Of a stretch of 64,000 bases of DNA, positions 1 through 8,882 are shown one piece after another; the stretch's first letter is position 1, and every line of letters begins with the position of its first letter. The stretch covers positions 175,643 to 239,642 of the forward strand of contig JAWODJ010000058.1 of assembly GCA_046483315.1 (NCBI GenBank), given 5' to 3'. This stretch comes from PXAP01 sp046483315 (lineage in GTDB: Bacteria > Bacteroidota > Bacteroidia > Bacteroidales > PUMT01). Below the pieces are notes generated by a model. It did not search any database, was not told where the DNA came from, and was given only the letters and a program-made list of their open reading frames with translations. The translations under genes were made by a program, and so were the position numbers.

Positions 1-910
1 CAATATCTGCCAGCAGCTTTTCTTCCGGAACACGATCTATCAAAGGTTCTTCACGGGGTGCTCTTTTAAGCGAGTATGAAAAGAATTTTCTGACTTCAAG
101 GGTAGTGCCCAGCGAATAGGTCTTTGCCCTGAGAAACCGTCCATACCTGAATGTATCGGTAAATTCCTCCTGATCCTTTACCGGTATGGGGTTGCCTATC
201 CTTATTTTAATAAGTTTATTTTTTTTATTGAACAGTTCAGACGGAAGCTTAATAGTGCGAAGCACCGGATGTATCATTCCCAGCAGGTGAAAGATCCGGC
301 TGTTTGTGCCCTGGAAATAGATTGGCACAACCGGTACCGCTGCTTTTTTTATGAATTTAACGGCAGAATATTGCCATTGACGGTCTGTTATATGAGTCCA
401 TTCATCATTATAGCTGGATACTTCTCCTGCCGGGAATATGCCAATGGGAGAACCGGACTTCAGATGTGTCAGTGCCGTTTTTATGCCGGAAAGGCTCGAT
501 CCCGCCTCTTTATGCTTTTCGAAGGGGTTTACAGGGAGTATATAATCCCTGATCGGTTCAATCCTGTTGAGCAGAAAATTGGCCATTACCCTGAAGTCAT
601 TTCTGCGTTTTGCAATGACATCAATAAGCAGCAGTCCGTCAATTCCTCCGTATGGGTGGTTGGAAACGGTTATAAACGGGCCTTTATCCGGTATTCTTTT
701 CAACTCTTCATCGTTAATTTCATAGTTTATCTCAAGTTCATTCACAAGATCATCTATGAACTTCATCCCCTCTTTATGATGTGTTTTTGAATATAATTTG
801 TTGATCTTATTGAATCTGAGAAGAAGCATGAGGATCCTGGCTATGCTTTCACCACCGGGGCTGTTTATTTTACCTGCTTTGAGGACGTCTTTTGTTTCTA
901 TAAGCTTCAT
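1..910 (-). CDS. Lysophospholipid acyltransferase-family protein, 3' part cut by the window edge
   Basis: The reading frame starts at the ATG at 910-908 and is still open at base 1, so about 303 residues are visible and the C-terminus is missing. It carries an acyltransferase block NHPYGGIDG (about residues 84-92), a form of the catalytic His-Asp motif, and FPAGEVSS (about 159-166), the usual second substrate-binding block. Such enzymes move an acyl chain from acyl-ACP or acyl-CoA to a lysolipid at the inner membrane. The HPxGGxDG form and the long N-terminal lead resemble Bacteroidota enzymes for aminolipids (ornithine or glycine lipids), some of which carry a second GNAT-type acyltransferase domain at the C-terminus. 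Whether that domain exists here lies outside the window. An internal ATG at 829-827 is possible, but the upstream start keeps a conserved-looking lead. The family call is firm; the substrate is inferred. Confidence 0.85.
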   Translation of the reverse strand, partial: MKLIETKDVLKAGKINSPGGESIARILMLLLRFNKINKLYSKTHHKEGMKFIDDLVNELEINYEINDEELKRIPDKGPFITVSNHPYGGIDGLLLIDVIAKRRNDFRVMANFLLNRIEPIRDYILPVNPFEKHKEAGSSLSGIKTALTHLKSGSPIGIFPAGEVSSYNDEWTHITDRQWQYSAVKFIKKAAVPVVPIYFQGTNSRIFHLLGMIHPVLRTIKLPSELFNKKNKLIKIRIGNPIPVKDQEEFTDTFRYGRFLRAKTYSLGTTLEVRKFFSYSLKRAPREEPLIDRVPEEKLLADI

Positions 911-1076
911 ACTGCAAATCAGGTCAATAAATTTAATATCAAGAAATTATATTTTGCAGGTAAGTACAAATCATACAATAAAACCAGTGAATTACCACAG
1001 CTTGATATATATTGTAAAAATATGCAAATTCCTGCTTATATGCTACCTGTAAAAATCATTATCTTTACAGGTTTTA

Positions 1077-1979
1077 ATGAAAATCATGTCTATAGATCTG
1101 GAAAAGAAGTCCTGGCAATGGATCCTGTTGATCTTTCTTGCTTTTATCTGGGGTGCTTCCTTTATTCTTATGAAAAAGGGACTTCAGTCATTTACCAGTA
1201 TGCAGGTGGGGGCCATGCGGATCTTTTTCTCTTTTGTATTCTTTATTCCATTAATTATCAGGAATATATGGAAAATTGACAGGTCCAACCTGATATCACT
1301 TCTTATTGTGGGATTTATCGGCAATGCATTTCCTGCATTCCTTTTTGCTACCGCTCAGACGCGTGTAGACAGTGCTGTTACGGGCATTCTGAACTCACTC
1401 ACTCCTATATTCACGCTGCTTATAGGAATAATTTTGTATGCCAATAAGGTAAGATGGCTAAGTATTGCCGGACTGGTACTGGGGATGACCGGGGCGGCCG
1501 GATTAATAATGAGTGCAAATAGCCTGGCACTTGAAAGTTCTAATAACTGGTACGGCCTGTTTGCCGTAACCGGCACTTTCTGTTACGGTATAAATGTAAA
1601 TGAGATAAAATTCCGGTTAAAGGATCTGGACGGCGTCTCTATTGCTTCACTTGGCTTTCTGTTTATCGGGCCGCTTGCCGGTTTTTATCTTCTCTTCAGT
1701 GATTATTCTGTGGCTGCCGGTTCTCCTGATATGCTAAACAGTTTGTTTGCTGTTGTCGGACTTGCGTTTTTTTCCAGCTTCATTGCGATGATATTGATGA
1801 ATATACTTATCAAATACACCACTACACTTTTTGCGGCATCTGTTACCTACATAATTCCTATTTTTGCTGTGTTCTGGGGTATTATGGATGGTGAGAGGTT
1901 CCTGGTGATTCAAATATTCTGGGCTTTTGTAATCCTTGCCGGAGTGTACCTTGTAAACCGGAAAAAAACAGTGAAATGA
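1077..1979 (+). CDS. EamA/DMT-superfamily transporter
   Basis: The 300-residue protein has about ten hydrophobic segments in two repeated halves (roughly residues 12-145 and 160-295), the EamA arrangement of the drug/metabolite transporter superfamily. The first half has the typical opening with a WG(A)SF-type turn near residue 25 and a conserved N-S-L-T-P-I-F stretch near 106-112. These inner-membrane carriers usually export amino acids, metabolites or drugs; nothing here fixes the substrate. The start is the first ATG of the frame, with a second in-frame ATG three codons later. The stop codon overlaps the start of the next gene (ATGAG), so the two are probably translated as a coupled pair. 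Confidence 0.85.
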   Translation: MKIMSIDLEKKSWQWILLIFLAFIWGASFILMKKGLQSFTSMQVGAMRIFFSFVFFIPLIIRNIWKIDRSNLISLLIVGFIGNAFPAFLFATAQTRVDSAVTGILNSLTPIFTLLIGIILYANKVRWLSIAGLVLGMTGAAGLIMSANSLALESSNNWYGLFAVTGTFCYGINVNEIKFRLKDLDGVSIASLGFLFIGPLAGFYLLFSDYSVAAGSPDMLNSLFAVVGLAFFSSFIAMILMNILIKYTTTLFAASVTYIIPIFAVFWGIMDGERFLVIQIFWAFVILAGVYLVNRKKTVK

Positions 1980-3610
1980 GTAACAGAATCCGTTGGATGT
2001 TAACTGTTGCAGGCGGAATAGTTGCCAGCCTTGCATGGTGGGGAGCACCGCCATTGCTAATGCTGGTTTGCTTTGTCCCGCTTTTGTTTGTTGAGGAGAA
2101 TATTCAGCAACAGGGGGAGCCGGTTCTTTCACTTTTGCCATTTTCCTTTATTTTCTTTTTTCTATGGAACCTTGCAGTGTGCTGGTGGATGGCCAGGATA
2201 CATTTTTTGGGCGGAATGAGCGTGATAACTCTTAATGCTGTTCTTATGGGCACTGTTTTTCTGCTTTATGCATGGATAAAAAGGAGTACGGGGGGCGGAC
2301 CGTTTATTCTTGTCATATTGTGGATTGGTTTTGAGTTTCTCCATTACCGCGGTGATCTTTCCTGGCCATGGTTAAGCCTGGGTAATGGTCTTGCCGGGAA
2401 TATCAGGCTCATTCAGTGGTACGAATATACAGGCACAACCGGGGGCTCCCTCTGGATATTGCTTGTCAATGTTTTACTGTTTTCGGTAATTGTGTTTTTT
2501 CCCTTCCGGGGACGGAAAAGGGCCGGATACCTGATGACAGGACTGCTGGTCTTGCTGATTGTTTTTCCTCCGGTTTTTTCACTTCATCGCTTCCATACAT
2601 ATAAAAAAAAGGGAGAGCAGGCCGGATTTCTTATTCTTCAACCGGGGCTTGATCCGTATGATGATAAATACAACGGGGCTTCAAATCCGGAGAGACTTGA
2701 TCATCTGATCAGACTTGCGGCCGGAAATATTGAGGATGATACGCGGTACATTGTGACTCCAGAGACAGCGGTAGACAGTATATGGATAACCGATCCCGAT
2801 AACAACCTGTCCGGCAGGGTTTACCGGTTTCTTGAGCAATATCCCGCTACAGGTATGGTTCTGGGTGCAACAGCTTTCAGTTCTGTTCCCCGGAAGGGAA
2901 GAACTTTCACTACGCGGACCGATACTGATGGCAATTATTTCGATGTTTATAACTCCGCTCTTTTCTATTATAATGACGAACCGGTGCAGGCATATCATAA
3001 GCATTACCTGGCGAACGGTGTTGAGCAGATACCATTCCGGGGAATATTCGGGTTTTTGGAGCGTCTTTCACTCGACCTTGGAGGAGTGTCGGGAAGCCTC
3101 AGGAAAGGTGACGGCTCCCGGGTATTCAGTGCGCCTGATTCAAATGGTTTTATACTGGGCCCTTTGATCTGTTTTGAATCTGCCTATGGGGAATATGCGG
3201 CCAGCATGACAAGGAAGGGTGCTGACATTCTCATTGTAATGAGTAATGACGGGTGGTTCAAAAACACCGGTGCGTACAGACAGCATTTAAGGCTTTCGCA
3301 GATCAGGGCTGTAGAGACACGAAGGAGTGTTGTAAGGGCTGCAAATACCGGGGTATCAGCACATATTTCGCAGAGAGGCGAGATAGCTGAACGGATTGAC
3401 TGGTGGGAAGAGGGTGCCCTGGCTGTTAAAGTGGCCGGGAATAACCGGATAACATTTTTCTCGCAATATGGAGACTACACGGGCCGCACAGCATTGTTCT
3501 TTTCTGTACTTATTATTCTTAACCTGCTGGTTCGTGCCCGTCTTAATTTCCGCGCTGATGAAAGGTTTAATTCCCGTAGAGGTTACCGCCGGGGTTCCCG
3601 CTCTGTCTGA
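1976..3610 (+). CDS. lnt: Apolipoprotein N-acyltransferase
   Basis: Lnt adds the third acyl chain to the N-terminal cysteine of lipoproteins in the inner membrane. The 544-residue protein has a multi-span N-terminal part (about residues 8-200) and a nitrilase-fold domain (about 210-500). The catalytic triad is visible: Glu263 in VTPETAV, Lys342 in YHKHYL and Cys399 in LICFESAYGEY. A last membrane segment follows near residue 505-520. Length and order match the family. The start overlaps the EamA stop by four bases. The substrates are plausible in this window, which encodes several predicted lipoproteins (GldD, DctP, ApbE, the pyrophosphatase-like protein). Confidence 0.95.
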   Translation: MSNRIRWMLTVAGGIVASLAWWGAPPLLMLVCFVPLLFVEENIQQQGEPVLSLLPFSFIFFFLWNLAVCWWMARIHFLGGMSVITLNAVLMGTVFLLYAWIKRSTGGGPFILVILWIGFEFLHYRGDLSWPWLSLGNGLAGNIRLIQWYEYTGTTGGSLWILLVNVLLFSVIVFFPFRGRKRAGYLMTGLLVLLIVFPPVFSLHRFHTYKKKGEQAGFLILQPGLDPYDDKYNGASNPERLDHLIRLAAGNIEDDTRYIVTPETAVDSIWITDPDNNLSGRVYRFLEQYPATGMVLGATAFSSVPRKGRTFTTRTDTDGNYFDVYNSALFYYNDEPVQAYHKHYLANGVEQIPFRGIFGFLERLSLDLGGVSGSLRKGDGSRVFSAPDSNGFILGPLICFESAYGEYAASMTRKGADILIVMSNDGWFKNTGAYRQHLRLSQIRAVETRRSVVRAANTGVSAHISQRGEIAERIDWWEEGALAVKVAGNNRITFFSQYGDYTGRTALFFSVLIILNLLVRARLNFRADERFNSRRGYRRGSRSV

Positions 3611-3658
3611 GACGCATTTTAAAAACAGCGGTTACCGGCAACAATTATTTTATGATTA

Positions 3659-5710
3659 TCAGTTCCCTTCAAAATTTTCCAGTCCGGTATCCAGAAACTC
3701 TATAAACGCTTCAATGTCCAGATTATATCCGCGGGGCTGGTTCAGAAGATTTCCGTCGGCGTCAGTCAGCACGTAGTAAGGCTGGGTATTGGTGTTAAAG
3801 CTTGTGATCTGGTAATCCAGGTTTTTACTTCCGATAGTGTTTTTAACCCTGCCGTCAAATTCGGAGGTGATCCATTCATCTTCAGGAAGCATTGTGCGGT
3901 CGTCAACATAGAGGGCTATAATGATATAGTCGTTGCGGAGCCGCTGTAAAACACGCGGATCCGACCATACCCTTGCCTCCATTACCTTGCAGTTGGAACA
4001 ACCGTGTCCCACAAAATCAATGAAGACAGGTTTATCCTGTTCCCTGGCACATGCAAGGCCCTGCTCAAGGTCGAAATACCCCTGGAGACCGTGTGGCAGA
4101 TGGAGAAAGCCGGCATATTTCGGCTCTTCGCAGAGCGTTGCATCTTTTCCTCCATTAAGCTCTGCATCTCTTATCATAGCTCTTATATCAAATGAATGGG
4201 TGTGCTGTGCAGGCAGCAATGATGAAACAGACTTCAGGGGAGCCCCGAACATGCCGGGTATCATGTATACCACGAATGAAAATACCGCTATCGCCAGGAA
4301 GAGCCTGGGCACGCCTATATGAGGAAGGTCACTGTCGTGGGCAAATTTGATTTTCCCGAGAAGATACAGACCCAGCAGTGAGAAAAGCACTATCCAGATT
4401 GCCAGGTATATATCCCTTGTCAGGATTCCGAACTGGTAAACCTGGTCCACTGTTAACAAAAACTTCAAACTGAAGGCCAGAACAATAAATCCCAAAACAA
4501 CCTTGACCGAGTTGAGCCATCCTCCCGATTTAGGCAGCCTGTTCATCCATGAAGGGAATATGGCAAGCAGGGTAAAGGGTATTGCAAAAGCGAGTGAGAA
4601 ACCGAACATTCCCACTATGGGCGCTGATCCCCCGCCGGTTGCTGCTTCTACAAGCAATGCCCCCACAATAGGGCCTACACATGAAAGGGAGACAATTACC
4701 AGCGTCAGGGCCATGAAAAAGGACCCGACATATCCTCCCCCTTCTGCTTTCCGGTCCGCTCTGGTTGCAAGTCCGCCCGGCAGTGTGATTTCAAACATAC
4801 CGAAAAAGGATGCTGCAAAAGCAACAAAGAGCAGGAAGAAAATCAGATTGGGCAACCAGTGTGAAGTCAGCTGGTTGGCAAACCCGGCACCAACACTTGT
4901 GGCTGAAACCAGGAGACCGAGACTTGTATAGATAGCAATTATTGAGATGCCGAAAACAAATGCATTAATTATGGAGTTCAGACGGCCGGACTGCTTCTGT
5001 ATAAAGAAGGAGACGGTCATTGGTATCATGGGGAAAACGCAGGGTGTGAGCAATCCCGCCAGTCCGCCCGCAAAAGCAATAATGAAAAATATCCAGAGGG
5101 AGCGACTCTCTTTTGCATCGGAATCTTTATCAACTTCCGGGGGAATGGTTGCTCTCCCGCCGGCAGATGTATCTGAGATAACTTCTTCGACCGGCTCTGT
5201 TTCGGATTCAGTTTCCGCCCCGGTTATGGATTCAGTTGGAGCAGAGGCTCCGGGATTGATAGTATATTCAAATTCTTTCTCCTGCGGGGGAAGGCATCGT
5301 TCATCATCACAGCTCATATATTCAATATATCCTGTGACAGTGAATTCTTTGCCTGTTAGTACCCTGATTTTTTGCCGGAATATTGCCTCATTGCTGAACA
5401 GCGGCAGGTCCATATCAAAGAAGGGATCATACTTAATGTAAGGTTCAGTAAGATATTCTGTTTTGTCCAGAAGTTCAAAGTTTTCCGAAAGATCTACATG
5501 AACAGAGGTGGGTACCGGACCTTCTTCCGGTATATCCTGTCCGTACATGTACCAGTCAGTGTCTATTGATGCCCGGATTACAAGATTAATCTCATCATCT
5601 GATCTTTCCTTCTCAAACTCCCATTTCACCGGTTCAAGGATCTGGGAAAAAGCTGCCGGCAGGTATAAAATAAGACCTGCCAGGATGAATAATATAATTG
5701 TTTTTCTCAT
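3659..5710 (-). CDS. dsbD: Thiol:disulfide interchange protein DsbD
   Basis: DsbD carries electrons from cytoplasmic thioredoxin across the inner membrane to periplasmic thiol proteins. The 683-residue product has a signal peptide (about 1-22), an N-terminal periplasmic immunoglobulin-like domain (about 25-150), an acidic linker (about 155-205), an eight-helix transmembrane domain (about 205-490) with the motif TPCVFPMIP, and a C-terminal thioredoxin-fold domain (about 545-675) with Cys571 and Cys574 in GCSNCKVMEARVW. Thus all three electron-relay modules are present. It lies 153 bp downstream of rng on the same strand and ends 48 bp from the convergent lnt stop. Length is slightly above the E. 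coli protein because of the linker. Confidence 0.95.
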   Translation of the reverse strand: MRKTIILFILAGLILYLPAAFSQILEPVKWEFEKERSDDEINLVIRASIDTDWYMYGQDIPEEGPVPTSVHVDLSENFELLDKTEYLTEPYIKYDPFFDMDLPLFSNEAIFRQKIRVLTGKEFTVTGYIEYMSCDDERCLPPQEKEFEYTINPGASAPTESITGAETESETEPVEEVISDTSAGGRATIPPEVDKDSDAKESRSLWIFFIIAFAGGLAGLLTPCVFPMIPMTVSFFIQKQSGRLNSIINAFVFGISIIAIYTSLGLLVSATSVGAGFANQLTSHWLPNLIFFLLFVAFAASFFGMFEITLPGGLATRADRKAEGGGYVGSFFMALTLVIVSLSCVGPIVGALLVEAATGGGSAPIVGMFGFSLAFAIPFTLLAIFPSWMNRLPKSGGWLNSVKVVLGFIVLAFSLKFLLTVDQVYQFGILTRDIYLAIWIVLFSLLGLYLLGKIKFAHDSDLPHIGVPRLFLAIAVFSFVVYMIPGMFGAPLKSVSSLLPAQHTHSFDIRAMIRDAELNGGKDATLCEEPKYAGFLHLPHGLQGYFDLEQGLACAREQDKPVFIDFVGHGCSNCKVMEARVWSDPRVLQRLRNDYIIIALYVDDRTMLPEDEWITSEFDGRVKNTIGSKNLDYQITSFNTNTQPYYVLTDADGNLLNQPRGYNLDIEAFIEFLDTGLENFEGN

Positions 5711-5863
5711 CTGTTTATTCTCTCTTTAAAGTTGTTACCGGCAGAAAATTTTTTCCATTCCCGTTGTTCATTTACAAAATTACAAAAGGATGATGATAAA
5801 AGAATTTAATTAATGTTAAATATCTACATTAATATATACAATAATATTTTTGGAGTAATACTA

Positions 5864-7420
5864 CTAAAGGTTCTGGTCAAATTCTTCACCATCGGAAGTA
5901 AAAAAACTATATTCCATGAAATGATACGAAATCATGGGCATGACCTTTATGAAGCACCGGTATTTAAGGATCCAGCGTAATCTTTTTGAGACAATTCCTT
6001 TAGTAAGGTAGGCTTCTATAAAAGGGTGCACTTTTAGCACAAGGTTCCTTGTTTTTGACCTCTCAATTATGGACTGCAGCTGCTCCTCAATCAGCCCTGT
6101 AAAGAGTATGCTCGGGTTGATCTCTCCTGTTCCGCGGCAGGTGGGGCATTTCTCCATTGTTTTAACTGACATTTCGGGTCGCACTCTTTGCCGTGTCAGT
6201 TGCATTAAACCGAATTTGCTCAGGGGGAGTATATTATGTTTAGTGCGGTCGTCTGACATGAATTCCTTCATTTTATCAAACAGCATCTGTTTATTTTCCT
6301 GAGACTGCATATCGATAAAGTCCACCACTATTATACCTCCCATATCACGCAGGCGCAATTGCCTGGCAATTTCTTCAGCTGCAATAAGATTGACTGCCAA
6401 TGCATTAGCTTCCTGGTTGTCTCCGCTTTTGGACCTGTTTCCGCTGTTTACATCAATTACGTGCAGAGCTTCTGTATGTTCTATTATCAGATAGGCTCCG
6501 TTTCTGCAGGATACTGTTTTGCCGAAAAGAGATTTGATCTGTTTTTCAACTCCGAAATGGTCGAATATAGGGGTTTTACCTGAATAATATTTGACTATCT
6601 TCTTTTTTTCAGGGGCTATGGTGTTTATATATTCCTTTATTTCACGAACAATGATTTCGTCATTGACATAAATATTGTTAAAAGATACATTCAGCAGGTC
6701 ACGCAGAATTGTCGACGTACGGTCGAGCTCCTGCAAGGCAAGCCTGGGGGCAGTGGCACCTCTGAATTTATCATAAACCGATTCCCATTTCATGACCAGG
6801 TTTTTAAGTTCATAATCGAGCTCGGCAACACGTTTGCCCTCTGCCACTGTTCTTACAATGAGACCGTAATTCCTAGGTTTGATGCTTTGCAGCAGGCGTT
6901 TTAACCTGGTTCTCTCTTCTGCCGATTCAATCTTTTGCGAAACAGAAACCTTGTCGGAAAATGGTATCAAAACCAGGTTCCTCCCGGCAATTGATATCTC
7001 GGAGCTCAGTCTGGGTCCTTTCGTTGAAATTGGTTCTTTGGCAATCTGAACAAGAACACTTTGACCTGTGGACAAAACATTTCCTATTTTACCATCCTTT
7101 GCAATGTCGTTTTCGGGCCTGAATCTCTGCAATACAGGATTCTTGCCCTTTTTTGACATAATCTGGCTTATGAATTTGTTAAGGGTCTGAAACTGGGGGC
7201 CAAGGTCAAGGTAGTGGAGAAAAGCATCTTTTTCGTACCCCACATCCACAAAAGCCGCATTAAGACCGGGCATGATCTTTTTAACTTTTCCCAGGTAAAT
7301 ATTGCCTACATTAAACTCAACATTGCTTTTCTGTTTGTTTAGCTCAACAAGTTGTTTATTTTCAAGTAAGGCAATAGCAATTTCAGAAGCAGTAACATCG
7401 ATAACTAGTTCTTTGCTCAC
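5864..7420 (-). CDS. rng: Ribonuclease G/E family endoribonuclease
   Basis: The 518-residue protein cuts single-stranded RNA in rRNA maturation and mRNA turnover. It has an S1-like RNA-binding domain (about residues 38-130), catalytic aspartates in HVIDVNSG (Asp323) and VVDFIDM (Asp367), and the zinc-link motif CPTCRGTGE (Cys425, Cys428). It lacks the long C-terminal scaffold of RNase E, so it is of RNase G size. Translation starts at GTG (7420-7418); the encoded N-terminus SKELVIDVTASE fits the family start and no nearby in-frame ATG does. It follows HU and the 30-residue basic protein on the same strand, with a 12-bp perfect hairpin in its leader. Confidence 0.95.
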   Translation of the reverse strand: MSKELVIDVTASEIAIALLENKQLVELNKQKSNVEFNVGNIYLGKVKKIMPGLNAAFVDVGYEKDAFLHYLDLGPQFQTLNKFISQIMSKKGKNPVLQRFRPENDIAKDGKIGNVLSTGQSVLVQIAKEPISTKGPRLSSEISIAGRNLVLIPFSDKVSVSQKIESAEERTRLKRLLQSIKPRNYGLIVRTVAEGKRVAELDYELKNLVMKWESVYDKFRGATAPRLALQELDRTSTILRDLLNVSFNNIYVNDEIIVREIKEYINTIAPEKKKIVKYYSGKTPIFDHFGVEKQIKSLFGKTVSCRNGAYLIIEHTEALHVIDVNSGNRSKSGDNQEANALAVNLIAAEEIARQLRLRDMGGIIVVDFIDMQSQENKQMLFDKMKEFMSDDRTKHNILPLSKFGLMQLTRQRVRPEMSVKTMEKCPTCRGTGEINPSILFTGLIEEQLQSIIERSKTRNLVLKVHPFIEAYLTKGIVSKRLRWILKYRCFIKVMPMISYHFMEYSFFTSDGEEFDQNL

Positions 7421-7495
7421 GATTCCTTTTTATTATAGGAAGATAACAAAAATGTCACGGAACGGCCAAAGTAAGCGGTACGGTTTATAAATATA

Positions 7496-7527
7496 CTAAA
7501 CCTAAAGAAATAAATCTTTAGGTTTAG
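7496..7527 (-). promoter_or_regulatory. Perfect 12-bp hairpin in the leader of rng
   Basis: Arms CTAAACCTAAAG (7496-7507) and CTTTAGGTTTAG (7516-7527) pair completely around an 8-base loop. It lies between the stop of the 30-residue basic protein and the rng start. There is no T-run after it on the minus strand, so it is not a classical terminator. Possible roles are attenuation, mRNA end protection or feedback control of rng; RNase E is known to control its own mRNA through its leader in E. coli, but no such case is established for this element. Confidence 0.4.
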
Positions 7528-7559
7528 AGCTATATGCTATTTTTTAGCTTAAATACAGG

Positions 7560-7652
7560 CTATTTCCTTTTTTTATGGCGATTTTTCCTCAAACGCTTTT
7601 TCCGTTTGTGGGTTGACATTTTATGTCTTTTTCTTTTTTTTCCGCTTGGCAT
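7560..7652 (-). CDS. 30-residue very basic protein, AURKAIP1/COX24-type small ribosomal protein
   Basis: An ORF of 30 codons begins MPSGKKRKRHKMSTHKRKKR and ends before a TAG stop at 7562-7560. More than half its residues are Lys, Arg or His. The sequence matches the short proteins that are annotated in Bacteroidota as AURKAIP1/COX24 domain proteins, related to a mitochondrial small-subunit ribosomal protein, so it probably binds the ribosome. It sits 21 bp downstream of the HU gene and 139 bp before rng on the same strand, a layout consistent with a translation and RNA-related group. It is below the size usually scored by gene finders. Identity is from remembered family sequence; the ribosomal role is known for the family, not shown here. 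Confidence 0.8.
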   Translation of the reverse strand: MPSGKKRKRHKMSTHKRKKRLRKNRHKKRK

Positions 7653-7673
7653 TTTTAAAAGATATTATCCGGC

Positions 7674-7961
7674 TTATTTCTTTACGTAAGTTTTAACTTT
7701 GTTTACGAAAGTTTTGGATGGTTTGAAGGCCGGGATGTGATGTTCGGGGATAATAATAGTTGTGTTCTTGGATATGTTCCTGGCGGTTTTCTTTGCCCTT
7801 TTCTTTACTATGAAACTGCCAAACCCCCTGAGGTAAACATTCTTATCTTTTGATAAGGAGTCTTTTACTGATTCCATGAAAGCCTCAACTGTTTTTTGAA
7901 CAGTTATTTTTTCAATTCCAGTGTTTTTGGAAATCTCGTTAACAATATCTGCCTTTGTCAT
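7674..7961 (-). CDS. HU-family DNA-binding protein
   Basis: This 95-residue protein is a histone-like nucleoid protein that forms dimers and bends DNA. The N-terminus MTKADIVNEISKNTG is the usual HU helix-turn-helix start, followed by the core GFGSFIVKKRAKKTARN (about residues 46-62) and the beta-arm, where the typical RNP is replaced by ISKNT (about 64-68), as in many Bacteroidota HU proteins. A C-terminal helix ends in KVKTYVKK. It leads the minus-strand group HU, 30-residue protein, rng. A TATATTTG sequence on the minus strand (8025-8018) could be its -7 element, but no -33 TTG lies at proper spacing. Confidence 0.93.
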   Translation of the reverse strand: MTKADIVNEISKNTGIEKITVQKTVEAFMESVKDSLSKDKNVYLRGFGSFIVKKRAKKTARNISKNTTIIIPEHHIPAFKPSKTFVNKVKTYVKK

Positions 7962-8345
7962 TTTTAAAAATCTTTAGTTATCAATAAATTAATATATAGT
8001 TTTTTTGTCTCGGACTGCAAATATATATTTAATTGGGAAAATAAAAAAACTGATACAAGCTTATTTTCAAAAGCCTGCGCAAAAATAAACAATTTTTGTT
8101 AAAAATATGAATTTTAATTTAATAGTTGTGATTTTTATACGGATAATTCTCTTATACTCTGATTTTTTAATTAAGGCGCATGCAATAAAGTTATCGTTTT
8201 ACAATATTTATCAGATATGACTTTCAGGCAAATGTGTATTAAAGGTTATTGGTTCACAAAGGTAAAAAATAATATCATTGGCTATTGTCTTTTTAAAATA
8301 CTTTCACTATATTTATATATAGTACTAATCAAAAAAACAGATAAA
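7962..8345. other. AT-rich divergent gap between HU and ssb
   Basis: This gap separates the HU gene (minus) from ssb (plus). I see no gene in it. It is strongly AT-rich and must hold the promoters for both directions. The only clear element is TATATTTG on the minus strand at 8025-8018, a possible Bacteroidota -7 box for HU without a matching -33 box. The in-frame region 8217-8345 extends the ssb reading frame, but does not look like SSB protein. Confidence 0.5.
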
Positions 8346-8762
8346 ATGGTTAACAAAGTCGTACTGATAGGGCATGCAGGACAGGATCCTGAAGTAAGGC
8401 ACCTTGACTCCGGTGTTGCAGTTGCCAATTTCAACCTGGCAACAAATGAAAACTATAAAGATAAAAACGGTGAAAAGGTAACACAAACAGAATGGCATCG
8501 CATTGTGCTATGGAGAGGATTGGCCGAGGTAGCCGAGAAATATGTTAAAAAGGGTGAGATGCTTTATATTGAAGGTCGTCTTCGTACTCGCTCCTGGGAT
8601 GATAAAGACGGTAACAAGCGTTATACCACCGAGGTTTTTGCAGACTCAATGAAGATGCTTGGAAAAAAATCAGATCAGGGAGGAACAACTCGTGATGAAG
8701 GCAATGAGCCGGTTCATGAAGCAGATCCGGGGACTTCTGAGAATGATGATCTTCCATTCTGA
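8346..8762 (+). CDS. ssb: Single-stranded DNA-binding protein
   Basis: SSB coats single-stranded DNA in replication, repair and recombination. The ATG at 8346 gives a 138-residue protein starting MVNKVVLIGHAGQDPEV, the family's usual N-terminus. The OB-fold covers about residues 1-107, with TEWHRIVLW and YIEGRLRTRSW blocks. A short Gly/acid-rich tail ends in the acidic tip DDLPF, the protein-interaction site of SSB. The frame is open 43 codons further upstream, but those residues do not fit the family and were excluded. It heads the plus-strand group ssb, gldE, gldD, which is a known Bacteroidota gene order. Confidence 0.95.
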   Translation: MVNKVVLIGHAGQDPEVRHLDSGVAVANFNLATNENYKDKNGEKVTQTEWHRIVLWRGLAEVAEKYVKKGEMLYIEGRLRTRSWDDKDGNKRYTTEVFADSMKMLGKKSDQGGTTRDEGNEPVHEADPGTSENDDLPF

Positions 8763-8882
8763 AACATCTCTTATTTAGTGTACGTCTGTAAAGGGTTAAA
8801 TACTTAAAGGGACCGGAAAAAAGAACTGAAAATGCTGCCTTGAAGTATTCTGATTGTTTGTTACCCTGCACTGCTTGTTAAT

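Noticed and set aside
269..790. Plus-strand open frame of 173 codons
   Set aside because: It is the antisense shadow of the acyltransferase on the minus strand, which has the conserved motifs; the plus-strand product has no recognisable features.
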